A stretch of 64,000 nt of DNA from Streptomyces sp. NBC_01198 (GCF_036010485.1 NZ_CP108568.1:5790501-5854500); one strand, 5' to 3'. Counted from the stretch's first letter, positions 41,094 through 49,875 are shown. A program made the numbers and translations. Notes: generated by a model not told the origin, from the sequence alone.

Positions 41094-42296
41094 TCACCCC
41101 GCCAACGGGGCCTGCTGCAACGGCAGCACGCACCATTCCCGCCGTGCCGGCGGAGCCGGCGCCAGAGCCAGCGGGCGGGCGGCGGCCGGCACCTGGACGA
41201 CCACGCCAGAGCCCGCCGCCGCGGCCACCGCGGCCGGCTCTGGCCAGCTGGCCGGCGGGTCGTACGCGGCGAGCCCGCACGGGCAGTCGCCGGCGGCATA
41301 GGGCAGCCGCAGCTCGTCCCCGGGCAGCCACATGCCGGCCGCGCCCAGCCACCCGGGCGGCGACGCCCGCCAGTGCAGCCGGCGTTCACCCGGCCGCCAC
41401 AGCGCCAGCGACTCCGCCCCGCCCGGCACCTCCGCACGCAGCGCCACCACCGACGCCTCGGGCATCAGGATCTGCCCGGGCTGCGCGGCGACCGGGGTGA
41501 GCAGCACCCCCGGCACCCGCAGCGCGTCGGGGAAGCGCACCGGCCGCCTACTGCCGAGCACCCCCCACCCCAGCCGCGCCTCACCGGTGGCGTCGCTGCG
41601 CAACAGCAGCAGCCCGCTGTCGGGTTCTGCGAGCAGCAGCCGGTCGTCGCTGTCGTCGGTGATCTGCAGCAGCGGGCTGGTGCGGCTGGTGTGCAGGTCG
41701 GCGGCCACCGCCTTCGTACGGCCGTCAAGCTCGCGGTCCACCGCGAGCAGCCGCCCCGCCCGGTCCAGCCAGACGCCGCCGGTGCAGCGGCCCGGCACCG
41801 TCATGACCGGCCGGGGCAGCCCGTCGGGCGTGCCGAGCACCCGCCAGATCCCGGTGCGGTCGCCGTCCTCCTGATACGCGAGGGCGTACGCCCCGCCCGG
41901 CGCGGGTGGCAGCAACCGCACGTCGGTGCCGGTGAGCGAGCCCACCGGCAGCTCTCCGGTGTCGGGCCCGGTCGGGTAGAGCAGCGCGAGGTCGCAACGG
42001 CCGTCGCCCCGGCGGCTGATCAGCACCCGCCCGTCGGCGAGCGCCAGCACCTGCGTGCCGGGCCGCTCGGGCCGCGGACCCGGCAGGGGCACGGCGTACG
42101 GCTCGGGTCCGGCGAGCGTCCAGCGCTCGGGGAGCAGCCCCCCGCCGGCCCCCGCGGGCCCGCCGGGCGGCACCGCCTCGGCGAGGCAGGCCGCGTACGA
42201 ACCGTCCGCGGCGATCGTGAAGCCCGACCGGCGCACGGCACGCGGTGCGCCCACCGTACGCAGAGCGCTCATGGCCCCTACTGCACTGACGGTCAT
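41094..42296 (-). CDS. Hypothetical beta-propeller-like protein
   Basis: The 400-residue protein has no signal peptide or membrane helix. It is made of beta-rich repeats with recurring GxxxLW/LLxxDGRV-type segments (VLALADGRVLISRRGDGRCDLALLYPTG; GIWRVLGTPDGLPRPVM; GGVWLDRAGRLLAVDRELDG), which look like blades of a propeller. A CxCGLAAYDPP motif near the C-terminus (AGDCPCGLAAYDPP) might bind a metal. The strong RBS GGAGGAGG precedes the ATG at 42296. It is divergent from the iron-regulated lipoprotein gene, but an iron link is not shown. I do not recognise the family. Confidence 0.7.
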   Translation of the reverse strand: MTVSAVGAMSALRTVGAPRAVRRSGFTIAADGSYAACLAEAVPPGGPAGAGGGLLPERWTLAGPEPYAVPLPGPRPERPGTQVLALADGRVLISRRGDGRCDLALLYPTGPDTGELPVGSLTGTDVRLLPPAPGGAYALAYQEDGDRTGIWRVLGTPDGLPRPVMTVPGRCTGGVWLDRAGRLLAVDRELDGRTKAVAADLHTSRTSPLLQITDDSDDRLLLAEPDSGLLLLRSDATGEARLGWGVLGSRRPVRFPDALRVPGVLLTPVAAQPGQILMPEASVVALRAEVPGGAESLALWRPGERRLHWRASPPGWLGAAGMWLPGDELRLPYAAGDCPCGLAAYDPPASWPEPAAVAAAAGSGVVVQVPAAARPLALAPAPPARREWCVLPLQQAPLAG

Positions 42297-42480
42297 ATGA
42301 ATCGTCCTCCTCCGGTTCAGGACCGTACTTTTCGTACTTCCGGACGATCAACGCGACCTGGTGCGGTTCACACATAAGGGTGCCGGTTCGTGCGATTCCC
42401 CCGCAGGAACGCGGCAGTTGTGCTGCCCGGGGCGGGGCGCGGGGCGACGGGAGGGGGCCGGAACACCCCCTTCCTGCTAC

Positions 42481-42499
42481 TCAGGTTAGGCTCACCTAA
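42481..42499. promoter_or_regulatory. Iron box (DmdR/IdeR-type operator)
   Basis: TCAGGTTAGGCTCACCTAA matches 17 of 19 positions of the consensus TTAGGTTAGGCTAACCTAA. It lies 34 bp upstream of the siderophore-binding lipoprotein start, so Fe2+-bound DmdR1 should repress that gene when iron is sufficient. Confidence 0.9.
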
Positions 42500-42532
42500 G
42501 AAATTGCTGAGAATCGCTTCAGGAGTGCTCCC

Positions 42533-43579
42533 ATGTCTCATCGGCGCCGCTACACCGCCGTCGTCGCCCTCGCCGTCGCCGCCGGCCTGTCCCTCGCCGC
42601 CTGCGGCAGCTCCTCCGACGGCTCCGGCAGTGACAGCGGCACCGCCGCCAAGGGCAGAGACAAGCAGTCCGTCGCCAAGGGCGGCAAGGACTTCGGTTCC
42701 GCCGCCGACAAGACCGCCGCGATGGGCACCGACGCCGCACCGGGCCAGTGGCCGCGCACGGTGACCCACGCCATGGGCACCACCGTGATCAAGGCCCAGC
42801 CGACCCGGGTCGTGGTGCTCGACGTCGGCGAGCTGGACAACGTCGTCTCCCTCGGCGTCAAGCCGGTCGGCTACGCGCCGAGCGAGGGTTCGCCCGAGCT
42901 GCCGTCGTATCTGAAGAAGGACGGCGGGCAGCCGAAGAGCGTCGGCACCATCAACAGCCTCAACCTGGAGGCCATCGCCGGCCTGCACCCCGACCTGATC
43001 CTCGGCAGCCAGCTGCGGGCCGCCCCGCAGTACGCGGCGCTCAGCAAGATCGCGCCGACCGTCTTCTCCGTCCGCCCCGGCTTCACCTGGAAGCAGAACT
43101 ACCTGCTGAACGCCGCCGCCCTGGACAAGACCGCCGAGGCCAAGGCCGAGCTCGCCGACTACGACAAGCGCATCAGGGCGCTCGACACCGCGCTCGGCGC
43201 GCACAAGCCCGTCGTGTCGATGGTCCGCTACATGCAGGACGGCAAGACCCGGCTCTACGGCAACGCCTCCTTCATCGGCACGATCCTCAAGGACGCGGGC
43301 ATCCCGCGCCCCAAGATCCAGGACATCGACGACCTCGCCGCGGAGATCTCGGCCGAGAACATCGACAAGGCGGACGGCGACTACATCTTCACCGGCGTCT
43401 ACGGCGACCCCGGCACCACGGACAAGGCGCGCGCCCAGTCCAACCCGCTGTGGAAGAACCTCAGCGCCGTCAAGGCGGGCCACGCCTTCGACGTCCCCGA
43501 CGAGACCTGGTATCTGGGCCTCGGCGTCACCGCCGCCGACCAGGTGGTGGCCGACCTGACCCGCTACCTCGCCGGCTGA
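42533..43579 (+). CDS. Iron-siderophore ABC transporter substrate-binding lipoprotein
   Basis: The 348-residue protein has a lipoprotein signal (VVALAVAAGLSLAACGSSS, lipobox LAAC). A Periplasmic_binding_2 (FecB/FepB-like) domain follows, with RVVVLDVGELDNVVSLGVKPVGYAP, LNLEAIAGLHPDLILGS and IPRPKIQDID. It binds ferric siderophore outside the membrane and delivers it to an importer. No permease or ATPase gene is adjacent, so it probably pairs with a distant importer. The start ATG at 42533 has AGGAG seven bases upstream. The iron box just upstream indicates iron-dependent repression. Confidence 0.94.
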   Translation: MSHRRRYTAVVALAVAAGLSLAACGSSSDGSGSDSGTAAKGRDKQSVAKGGKDFGSAADKTAAMGTDAAPGQWPRTVTHAMGTTVIKAQPTRVVVLDVGELDNVVSLGVKPVGYAPSEGSPELPSYLKKDGGQPKSVGTINSLNLEAIAGLHPDLILGSQLRAAPQYAALSKIAPTVFSVRPGFTWKQNYLLNAAALDKTAEAKAELADYDKRIRALDTALGAHKPVVSMVRYMQDGKTRLYGNASFIGTILKDAGIPRPKIQDIDDLAAEISAENIDKADGDYIFTGVYGDPGTTDKARAQSNPLWKNLSAVKAGHAFDVPDETWYLGLGVTAADQVVADLTRYLAG

Positions 43580-43592
43580 CCTCCGCGCCTTC

Positions 43593-43637
43593 CCCGCGCG
43601 GGACCAGGGCCCCGAGGGGGCCGGGGTCCCGCGCGGG
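43593..43637 (+). terminator. Terminator hairpin after siderophore-binding gene
   Basis: The outer arms 43593-43605 and 43625-43637 form a 13-bp stem. The inner arms 43608-43613 and 43617-43622 extend it. The hairpin starts 14 bp after the stop. Confidence 0.8.
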
Positions 43638-43681
43638 CCTCCTGGGAACCGGTCCTGCGGCAACCCGGGTAACCTTCATAT

Positions 43682-44554
43682 GTGCCCCGCCTCTCCGACG
43701 TCACCGCCGCCCTCGACGCTCTCTGGCCCCCGGCACTGGCCGAGTCGTGGGACGCCGTGGGCCTGGTGTGCGGCGACCCCGCCGCGGACGTCGGCCGGGT
43801 CCTCTTCGCCGTCGACCCCGTCCAGCAGGTCGTGGACGAGGCGATCGCGGCCGGCGCCGGCCTGCTGGTCACCCACCACCCGCTGTATCTGCGCGGCACC
43901 ACCACGGTCGCCCCGGTCGGCCGCGCCGGCTTCAAAGGGCAGGTCGTCCACGACCTGATCCGGGCCGGCGTCGGCCTCTACGTGGCGCACACCAACGCCG
44001 ACCGCGCCGACCCCGGCGTCTCCGACGCGCTGGCCGCCGCGGTGGGCCTGCGGGTCACCGGCCCGCTGGTGCCCGACCCGGCCGACCCCGAGGGCCGCCG
44101 CGGCCTCGGCAGGATCGGTACGCTCGACGACCCGCTGAGCCTGGCCGAATTCGCCGCACAGGCCGCCCGCGGGCTGCCCGCCACTGCCACGGGACTGCGG
44201 ATCGCAGGCGACCCGGCCGCGCCGATCCGTACCGTCGCGGTGTGCGGCGGGTCCGGCGACGGCCTCTTCGAGCAGGTGCGGGCCTCGGGCGTGGACGCGT
44301 ATCTGACCGCCGACCTGCGCCACCACCCCGCCTCCGAGGCCCGCCAGGCCGGCCCTCCCGCGCTGCTCGACGCCGCCCACTGGGCCACCGAGTGGCCGTG
44401 GTGCCCGCAGGCCGCCCGCGAGGTCGAAGCGCTCGCCGACCGGTACGGCTGGGCGCTGAGCACCCAGGTCTCGTACGCCGTCACCGACCCGTGGACGGCG
44501 CACGCACCCTCCGCTTCCTCCGTCCCTTCCAGCAGCCCAGGAGCCCCCCGCTGA
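43682..44554 (+). CDS. Nif3-like dinuclear metal centre protein
   Basis: The GTG at 43682 gives 290 residues. The Nif3/YbgI pattern is visible: ESWDAVGLVCGDP, THHPLYLRGTTT, YVAHTNADRADPGVSDALA and C-terminal DAAHWATEWPW. His-His of THHP, His/Asp of HTNAD and the late His/Glu are the ligands of the two-metal site. Family members form toroidal hexamers with possible GTP cyclohydrolase or DNA-repair-related roles, not firmly established. It begins the operon Nif3-Zn ribbon-phosphatase, with the next gene starting on a 4-bp overlap (CTGA). Confidence 0.9.
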   Translation: MPRLSDVTAALDALWPPALAESWDAVGLVCGDPAADVGRVLFAVDPVQQVVDEAIAAGAGLLVTHHPLYLRGTTTVAPVGRAGFKGQVVHDLIRAGVGLYVAHTNADRADPGVSDALAAAVGLRVTGPLVPDPADPEGRRGLGRIGTLDDPLSLAEFAAQAARGLPATATGLRIAGDPAAPIRTVAVCGGSGDGLFEQVRASGVDAYLTADLRHHPASEARQAGPPALLDAAHWATEWPWCPQAAREVEALADRYGWALSTQVSYAVTDPWTAHAPSASSVPSSSPGAPR

Positions 44555-45291
44555 ACGCCGAGCCCGCCGACCAGATCCGCCTCCTCGAAGTCCAGGCACT
44601 CGACGCGCGCATCGCGCAGCTGGACCACAAGAGCAGGAACCTCCCCGAGCACTCCGAGCTGGAACGGCTCGGCGCCGACCTCGCCCAGCTGCGCGACCTG
44701 CTGGTCGCCGCGCAGACCGAGGAGAGCGACACCGCACGCGAGCAGACCAAGGCCGAGCAGGACGTCGACCAGGTGCGCCAGCGTGCCGCCCGCGACCAGC
44801 AGCGGCTGGACACCGGCGCGGTCGGCCCCAAGGACCTGGAGAACCTGCAGCGCGAACTCGCCTCGCTGGCCAGGCGGCAGTCCGACCTGGAGGACGTCGT
44901 CCTCGACGTCATGGAACGCCGCGAGGCCGCCCAGGAGCGGGCCACCGAATTGGCCGCCCGGGTCGAGTCGGTGCAGGCCAAGTCCGCCGAGGCCGAGGCC
45001 CGCAAGTCCGCGGCGCTGGAAGGCATCGACGCGGAGGGCTTCACCGCGTCCAAGGAGCGCGAGGTGCTGGCCTCGACCGTGCCCGAGGACCTGATCAAGC
45101 TCTACGACAAGCTCCGCGCCCAGCAGGGCGGCGTCGGCGCCGCCCGGCTCTACCAGAAGCGCTGCGAGGGCTGCCGGCTGGAGCTGAACATCACCGAGCT
45201 GAACGAGGTGCGGGCCGCCCCGGCGAACGAGGTCGTGCGCTGCGAGAACTGCCGCCGGATCCTGGTGCGTACGGCCGACTCCGGGCTGTAG
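44551..45291 (+). CDS. Coiled-coil zinc-ribbon protein (C4-type)
   Basis: The start is a CTG at 44551, overlapping the Nif3 stop (CTGA). The 246-residue protein begins LNAEPADQIRLLEVQALDARIAQL. It is a long alpha-helical coiled coil (residues 5-185) followed by a small zinc ribbon with Cys pairs CEGC and CENC near the end. The family is conserved in actinobacteria next to Nif3 and an RNase H/phosphatase gene and may bind nucleic acid. In known homologues the next gene encodes a fused RNase HI-acid phosphatase; here it encodes only the phosphatase. Confidence 0.92.
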   Translation: MNAEPADQIRLLEVQALDARIAQLDHKSRNLPEHSELERLGADLAQLRDLLVAAQTEESDTAREQTKAEQDVDQVRQRAARDQQRLDTGAVGPKDLENLQRELASLARRQSDLEDVVLDVMERREAAQERATELAARVESVQAKSAEAEARKSAALEGIDAEGFTASKEREVLASTVPEDLIKLYDKLRAQQGGVGAARLYQKRCEGCRLELNITELNEVRAAPANEVVRCENCRRILVRTADSGL

Positions 45292-45294
45292 GCG

Positions 45295-45915
45295 GTGCAG
45301 GACGCGACCGTCCTCGTCCTGCTGCGGCACGGGGAGACCGCGCACACCGCCGAGCGCCGCTTCTCCGGCAGCGGCGGCGCGGACCCCGCGCTCTCCGAGC
45401 ACGGCCGCGCACAGGCGCGGCAGGCGGCGCGGGCCGCCGCCCTGGCCGAGGTCGACGCCGTCGTCTCCTCCCCGCTGGCCCGCTGCCGGCAGACCGCGCA
45501 GGCGGTGGCCGACCGGCTGGGGCTGCCGGTCACCGTCGCCGACGGCCTGCGCGAGACGGCGTTCGGGGCGTGGGAGGGCCTGACCTTCGCCGAGGTGCGC
45601 GAGCGGTATCCGGCCGAGCTCGACGCCTGGTTCGGCTCACCGGCCGCCGCGCCGCCCGGGGGCGAGAGCTTCGACGACGTCACCTCACGGGTGGCCCGTA
45701 CCCGCGACGACCTGCTGGCCGCACACCGCGGCCGTACGCTGCTGCTGGTCAGCCATGTGACCCCGGTCAAGACGCTGCTACGGCTGGCGCTCGGCGCGCC
45801 GCACGAGGCCGTCTTCCGGATGGACCTCGCCCCGGCGTCGCTGTCCGCGGTGGCCCACTACGCCGACGGCAACGCGTCCGTCCGCTTCCTCAACTCCACC
45901 GCGCACCTGGCCTGA
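45295..45915 (+). CDS. Histidine phosphatase (acid phosphatase half of an RNase HI-phosphatase)
   Basis: The GTG at 45295, 3 bp after the zinc-ribbon stop, gives 206 residues. The RHG motif is VLVLLRHGETAHT, with LARCRQTAQ, ETAFGAWEGLTF and VSHVTPVKTLLRL supplying the second Arg, Glu and His of the histidine-phosphatase fold. In S. coelicolor the equivalent gene (SCO2299) is a bifunctional protein with an N-terminal RNase HI domain. Here only the phosphatase domain exists and no RNase HI motif is visible upstream, because the zinc-ribbon gene ends directly before it. In those fused homologues the C-terminal phosphatase domain has acid phosphatase activity. Confidence 0.88.
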   Translation: MQDATVLVLLRHGETAHTAERRFSGSGGADPALSEHGRAQARQAARAAALAEVDAVVSSPLARCRQTAQAVADRLGLPVTVADGLRETAFGAWEGLTFAEVRERYPAELDAWFGSPAAAPPGGESFDDVTSRVARTRDDLLAAHRGRTLLLVSHVTPVKTLLRLALGAPHEAVFRMDLAPASLSAVAHYADGNASVRFLNSTAHLA

Positions 45916-46522
45916 GCGCCGCGGCCTCCTTCGCCAGCGCGGTGACGCCCTCCCAGTCGCGGGCGGCGAGCAGGTCCTTCGGGAGCATCCAACTGCCGCC
46001 GACGCAGGCCACGTTCGGCAGCGCCAGATACTGCGGCGCGCGGGCCGCGTCGATCCCGCCGGTCGGGCAGAACCGCGCCCGCGGCAGCGGCGAGGCCAGC
46101 GACCGCAGGAACGGCACCCCGCCGGCCGCCTCCGCCGGGAAGAACTTCATGTCGGTGACGCCGCGTTCGAGCAGGTCGAGCACCTCGGAGGCGGTCGAGA
46201 CGCCGGGCAGATACGGCAGCCCCGTTCCGCACATCGCGTCGAGCAGCCGCTCGGTCCACCCCGGGCTGACCAGGAACCGCGCGCCCGCGGCGGCGGCCGC
46301 CGCCGCGTGATCGGGCGTCAGCACGGTGCCGGCCCCGACCACGGCGTCCGGCACCCCATGCGCCACCGCCTGGATCGCCTCCAGCGCGACCGGCGTCCGC
46401 AACGTGATCTCGACGGCCCCGAGCCCCCCCGCGAGCAGCGCCCGCGCGAGCGGTACGGCGTCGGCGGCGTGCTCCACGACGACGACGGGTATCACGGGCG
46501 CGAGGCCGAACACGGTGTCCAT
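45890..46522 (-). CDS. eda: KDPG/KHG aldolase
   Basis: The ATG at 46522 gives 210 residues. The aldolase signatures are GAVEITLRTPVALEAI (Glu of the active site), VGAGTVLTPDHAAAAAAAGARFLVSPGW, and Schiff-base Lys in TDMKFFPAEAAGGVPFLRSLA. This class I aldolase cleaves 2-keto-3-deoxy-6-phosphogluconate to pyruvate and glyceraldehyde-3-phosphate, or 4-hydroxy-2-oxoglutarate to pyruvate and glyoxylate. It overlaps the end of the phosphatase gene by 26 bp on the opposite strand. Its upstream region is the repeat cluster at 46.6 kb. It is not in an operon with other Entner-Doudoroff genes here. Confidence 0.92.
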   Translation of the reverse strand: MDTVFGLAPVIPVVVVEHAADAVPLARALLAGGLGAVEITLRTPVALEAIQAVAHGVPDAVVGAGTVLTPDHAAAAAAAGARFLVSPGWTERLLDAMCGTGLPYLPGVSTASEVLDLLERGVTDMKFFPAEAAGGVPFLRSLASPLPRARFCPTGGIDAARAPQYLALPNVACVGGSWMLPKDLLAARDWEGVTALAKEAAALRPGARWS

Positions 46523-46602
46523 GCGCCATATCCTGTCCCCCCGGACCACCCCCTGCAACGCCCGTTGCATCCTCCGCAACCCCTCTGCGAGGCTCAGCCC
46601 AC

Positions 46603-46880
46603 CCCCCAGGTGATTGCCACTTGCGGTGGCGGTGCGTCATCCCCGCCGACGTGGCTCGTCGCGCAGTTCCCCGCGCCCCTGAAGAACGCCCACCCTCTCC
46701 ACAGAGCTCAACCCAAAAGGCCCGCGAGGACCTGCCCGCGCAACCGCGACACCGGGATAGAGGCACCGTCACAGCAAGTGGCACCCCCCCAGGGGCGCGG
46801 GGAACTGCGCGCGCAACCACGACACCGGGATAGAGGCAGCGCTACGGCAAGTGGCACCCCCCCAGGGGTGCCTGGGGGGA
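46603..46880. repeat. Intergenic cluster of dispersed GC-rich repeats (copy set 3)
   Basis: It contains GTGATTGCCACTTGCGGTGGC (46610-46630), GCAGTTCCCCGCGCCCCT (about 46662), and a tandem of about 58 bp repeated with a 73-bp period (starting 46741 and 46814). Positions 46603-46630 match 11500-11527 perfectly in inverted orientation. Confidence 0.8.
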
Positions 46881-46942
46881 ACCCAGGCGAAGTGCTGGGG
46901 CAGAACGGAGAGCCCAGCCCCGGAGGGGCTGTCCGCGGCGGC

Positions 46943-47719
46943 CTAGAGGTCGTGCACCAGCACGTCGAGGCGCGCCCCGTCCCCCTCCACGGCGAAGCCG
47001 AGATCGCGGAGGTCGGACGCGAGGGCCGCAGGGGTCCGGGGCCTGGCCCCGGACGTGAGCAGCGCCCGCACCAGCCGACCCTTCGTGGCCTTGTTGAAGT
47101 GCGACACCACACTCCGCCGCTCGACGCCGTCGACCACGCTGACCTGCAGCACCCGCACCGTCGCCGTACGCGCGGCCACCTCGCCCCGCGGCCGCCAGGC
47201 CCCGGCGTACACCGAGGAGCGCAGGTCGAGCACCAGCCCGCCCCCCGCCGCCTCCGGCAGGACCCGGTCGAGGTGCGGCTTCCAGTACGCGGCGAGCCCG
47301 CCGAGCCCCGGCAGGCGTACCGCCATCGAGCACCGGTAGGCCGGGATGCGGTCGGCCGGGCGTACCGCACCCCACAGCCCGGAGAAGACCAGCAGCGACT
47401 TCCCGGCCCGCCGCCGGGCGGCGGCGTCCAGCGTGGCGAGGCCGAGCGCGTCGTAGAGGACCCCGGTGTAGACCCGCCCGGCGGGCATCGCGGGGGCGGT
47501 GCGGAGCCCGGCGTTCCTGGCGACCTCGCCGCGCAGCCCGGGGCTGAGCCCGAGCACCTCCGCCGCCTTGTCCTCGTCGGCGGCGCACAGGCCGACGAGC
47601 TCGTCGAGGACCGCCGCGCGCGCCTCGCCGAGTCCCGGCATGGACAGCTGGTCGAGCGCGACCGGCCGCCCGCGTACGGCGGTGGCCTTCCCCTCGGACG
47701 GCGGCAGCAGGACGAGCAC
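46943..47719 (-). CDS. yaaA: YaaA-family peroxide-stress protein
   Basis: The GTG at 47719 with GAGGAG upstream gives 258 residues. The start VLVLLPPSEGKATAVRG is the YaaA/DUF328 hallmark, followed by RVYTGVLYDALGL, LVFSGLWGAVRPADRIPAYRCSM, GGLVLDLRSSVYAGAWRP and VVSHFNKATKGRLVRALL. YaaA of E. coli lowers free intracellular iron under H2O2 stress and binds DNA, so this protein is expected to protect against oxidative damage. A few positions differ from the consensus but the core is intact. It is transcribed toward eda but far from it. Confidence 0.92.
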   Translation of the reverse strand: MLVLLPPSEGKATAVRGRPVALDQLSMPGLGEARAAVLDELVGLCAADEDKAAEVLGLSPGLRGEVARNAGLRTAPAMPAGRVYTGVLYDALGLATLDAAARRRAGKSLLVFSGLWGAVRPADRIPAYRCSMAVRLPGLGGLAAYWKPHLDRVLPEAAGGGLVLDLRSSVYAGAWRPRGEVAARTATVRVLQVSVVDGVERRSVVSHFNKATKGRLVRALLTSGARPRTPAALASDLRDLGFAVEGDGARLDVLVHDL

Positions 47720-47823
47720 GGTTTCTCCTCGCAATCACGCGGACGGACCCGCAGCAGCCTACGCGGCGCCGCACGGCGGTGTGGTGCCCCGCCGGACCGC
47801 GCACCCGGCCGTAGGGTCGCCGC

Positions 47824-49269
47824 ATGCCCCGCCGCCACCTGCACGTTCGGGCCGAAGACGCCACCGCGCTGCGGGCCGGGCTGGCCGCGCTGCGTACCGC
47901 CCCGGGGGTGCCAGGCGGCTTCCCGCCGGCGGCGCTGGCCGAGGCGGACGCGGCCGCCCGGGCGCCCCGGATGCCGCCGGAGGACGCGACGGGCGTACCG
48001 CTCTTCACCGTCGATCCGCCCGGCTCCCAGGGTCCGGACCGGGCGATGCACCTGGCCCGTACCGCCGGCGGCTACCGGGTCCATTACGCCGTCGCCGACC
48101 TCGCCGCCTTCGTCACCCACGGTGGCGCGCTGGACGAGGAGGCGCACCGCCGGGCGGTGACGCTGGACTTCCCGGACGGCCGGGTGCCGCTGTACCCGCC
48201 GGCGTTGGGGGAGGGCGCGGCGGCGCTGCTGCCGGGTGAGGAGCGGCCGGCGCTGCTGTGGCGGCTCGACCTCGACCGGGACGGCGACCTGCTCGCGACC
48301 GACGTCCGCCGTGCCCGGATCCGCAGCCGCGCCCGGCTGGACTGCGCGACGGTGCAGCGGGCCGTCGACGCCGGCACGGCCGAGGAGCCGGTCGCCCTGC
48401 TCGACGCCGTCGGCACCCGGCGCGCGGCTCTGGAGGTGGCGCGCGGCGGCGTCTCCCTCGACGTCCCCGAGCAGGAACTCACCCGGACCGGTGGCGGTTA
48501 CGTCCTCGGCTACCGCAGCCCGCTGCCCGCCGACGCGTGGAACGCCCAGATCGCGCTGCTCACCGGCATGGCGGCGGCCGGGCTGATGCTGCGCTCGGGC
48601 ACCGGCGTCCTGCGGACGCTGCCCGCCGCCCCCGCCGCCTCGGTGGCCCGGCTGCGCCGCGTCGCGCACGCGCTGGGCGTGCGGTGGCCGGACGGCGCCC
48701 CGTACGCCTCCGTCGTCCGCGCCCTCCAGCCGCACCGGCCCCGGGACGCCGCCTTCGCGCAGGAGTGCGCGGCGCTGCTGCGCGGCGCGGGATACACCGT
48801 CTTCCGCGACGGGGACGTCCCCGGCCACGCCGTGCACGCCGCCGTGGCGGCCCCGTACGCGCACTGCACCCGTGCGTCGCACCGCCTCGTCGACCGCTAC
48901 ACCGGCGAGCTGTGCCTGGCCGCGGCGGCGGGTACGCGGCCGCCCGGCTGGGTCCTCGACGCGCTCGACGCGCTGCCCGCCGAGATGGCCGGCGGCGCCC
49001 GGCGGGCCGCCCAGGCCGAACGCGCGGGCCTGGACCTGGCGGAGGCGGCCCTGCTGGCAGACCGGGCCGGCGAGGTCTTCGACGCCGTCGTCATCGACGT
49101 CGAGGACGCCCACCCGGGCGCCGGCACCGTCCAGCTGGGCAGCCCGCCGATCGCCGCACCCGTCGAGTCCGCCCCTGGCGCCCCGCCACTGCCGCTCGGC
49201 CGCCACCTGCGCGTCCGCCTCACCGAGGCCGGCCCGGCCCGCCCCGGCGTGCTCTTCACCCCGGCCTGA
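47824..49269 (+). CDS. RNB-domain ribonuclease with altered active-site motif
   Basis: The 481-residue protein matches the compact actinobacterial RNase II-type (RNB) proteins. It has DPPGSQGPDRAMHLAR at residues 64-79, YRVHYAVADLAAFV, LPGEERPALLWRLDLDRDGDL and RSRARLDCATVQ. The central motif in relatives usually reads DPPGSRDLDQA, with two Asp that bind Mg2+. Here the first of them is Gly (SQGPD), so one metal ligand is missing or moved. Exonucleolytic activity may be reduced. It is followed closely by rnpB. Confidence 0.88.
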   Translation: MPRRHLHVRAEDATALRAGLAALRTAPGVPGGFPPAALAEADAAARAPRMPPEDATGVPLFTVDPPGSQGPDRAMHLARTAGGYRVHYAVADLAAFVTHGGALDEEAHRRAVTLDFPDGRVPLYPPALGEGAAALLPGEERPALLWRLDLDRDGDLLATDVRRARIRSRARLDCATVQRAVDAGTAEEPVALLDAVGTRRAALEVARGGVSLDVPEQELTRTGGGYVLGYRSPLPADAWNAQIALLTGMAAAGLMLRSGTGVLRTLPAAPAASVARLRRVAHALGVRWPDGAPYASVVRALQPHRPRDAAFAQECAALLRGAGYTVFRDGDVPGHAVHAAVAAPYAHCTRASHRLVDRYTGELCLAAAAGTRPPGWVLDALDALPAEMAGGARRAAQAERAGLDLAEAALLADRAGEVFDAVVIDVEDAHPGAGTVQLGSPPIAAPVESAPGAPPLPLGRHLRVRLTEAGPARPGVLFTPA

Positions 49270-49287
49270 TCCACTACGATGGGGCTA

Positions 49288-49700
49288 CGGCAGACGAGCC
49301 GGGCGGACGGCCGCGTCAGGACCCCAGGGTCCTGCCGAGGAAGGTCCGGGCTCCACAGGGCAGGGTGATGGCTAACGGCCACCCGGGGTGACCCGCGGGA
49401 CAGTGCCACAGAAAACAGACCGCCGGGGACCTCGGTCCCCGGTAAGGGTGAAACGGTGGTGTAAGAGACCACCAGTGCCCAGGGCGACCTGGGCAGCTAG
49501 GTAAACCCCACCCGGAGCAAGGTCAAGAGGGCGTCGTAGCGATACGCCGCCCGCGCGGACGTTCGAGGGCTGCCCGCCCGAGTCCGCGGGTAGACCGCAC
49601 GAGGCTGTCGGCAACGGCAGCCCTAGATGGATGGCCGTCGCCCGACGGGCCGCGAGGCCCCCGGGCACAGAACCCGGCCTACAGCCCCACTCGTCTGCCG
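49288..49700 (+). ncRNA. rnpB: RNase P RNA (class A)
   Basis: P1 pairs CGGCAGACGAG (49288-49298) with CTCGTCTGCCG (49690-49700), 11 of 11. Inside are the conserved GAGGAAGGTCCGGGCTCC block, the universal ACAGTGCCACAGAAAACAGACCGCC region at 49401-49424, and the 3' ACAGAACCCGGCCTACAG block. The total of 413 nt fits actinobacterial class A RNase P RNA. It is transcribed alone after the RNB gene. Confidence 0.96.
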
Positions 49701-49875
49701 CCCCCTCCGTGCGGCCGCCGCCCACCGGCCTGCCCCGCACCCCTGCTGGGCGTCGGTCCTGGGAGGCAGTCCTGGCCGGCGCGGGCGAGACTCTGAGCAT
49801 GTTCGTTGCTCTGCTCACGGTGCCGGGCGCCGGCCCCGGAGGCGCGCTGCCGCGCGGCGGCCCGCGGCGGCCGGG

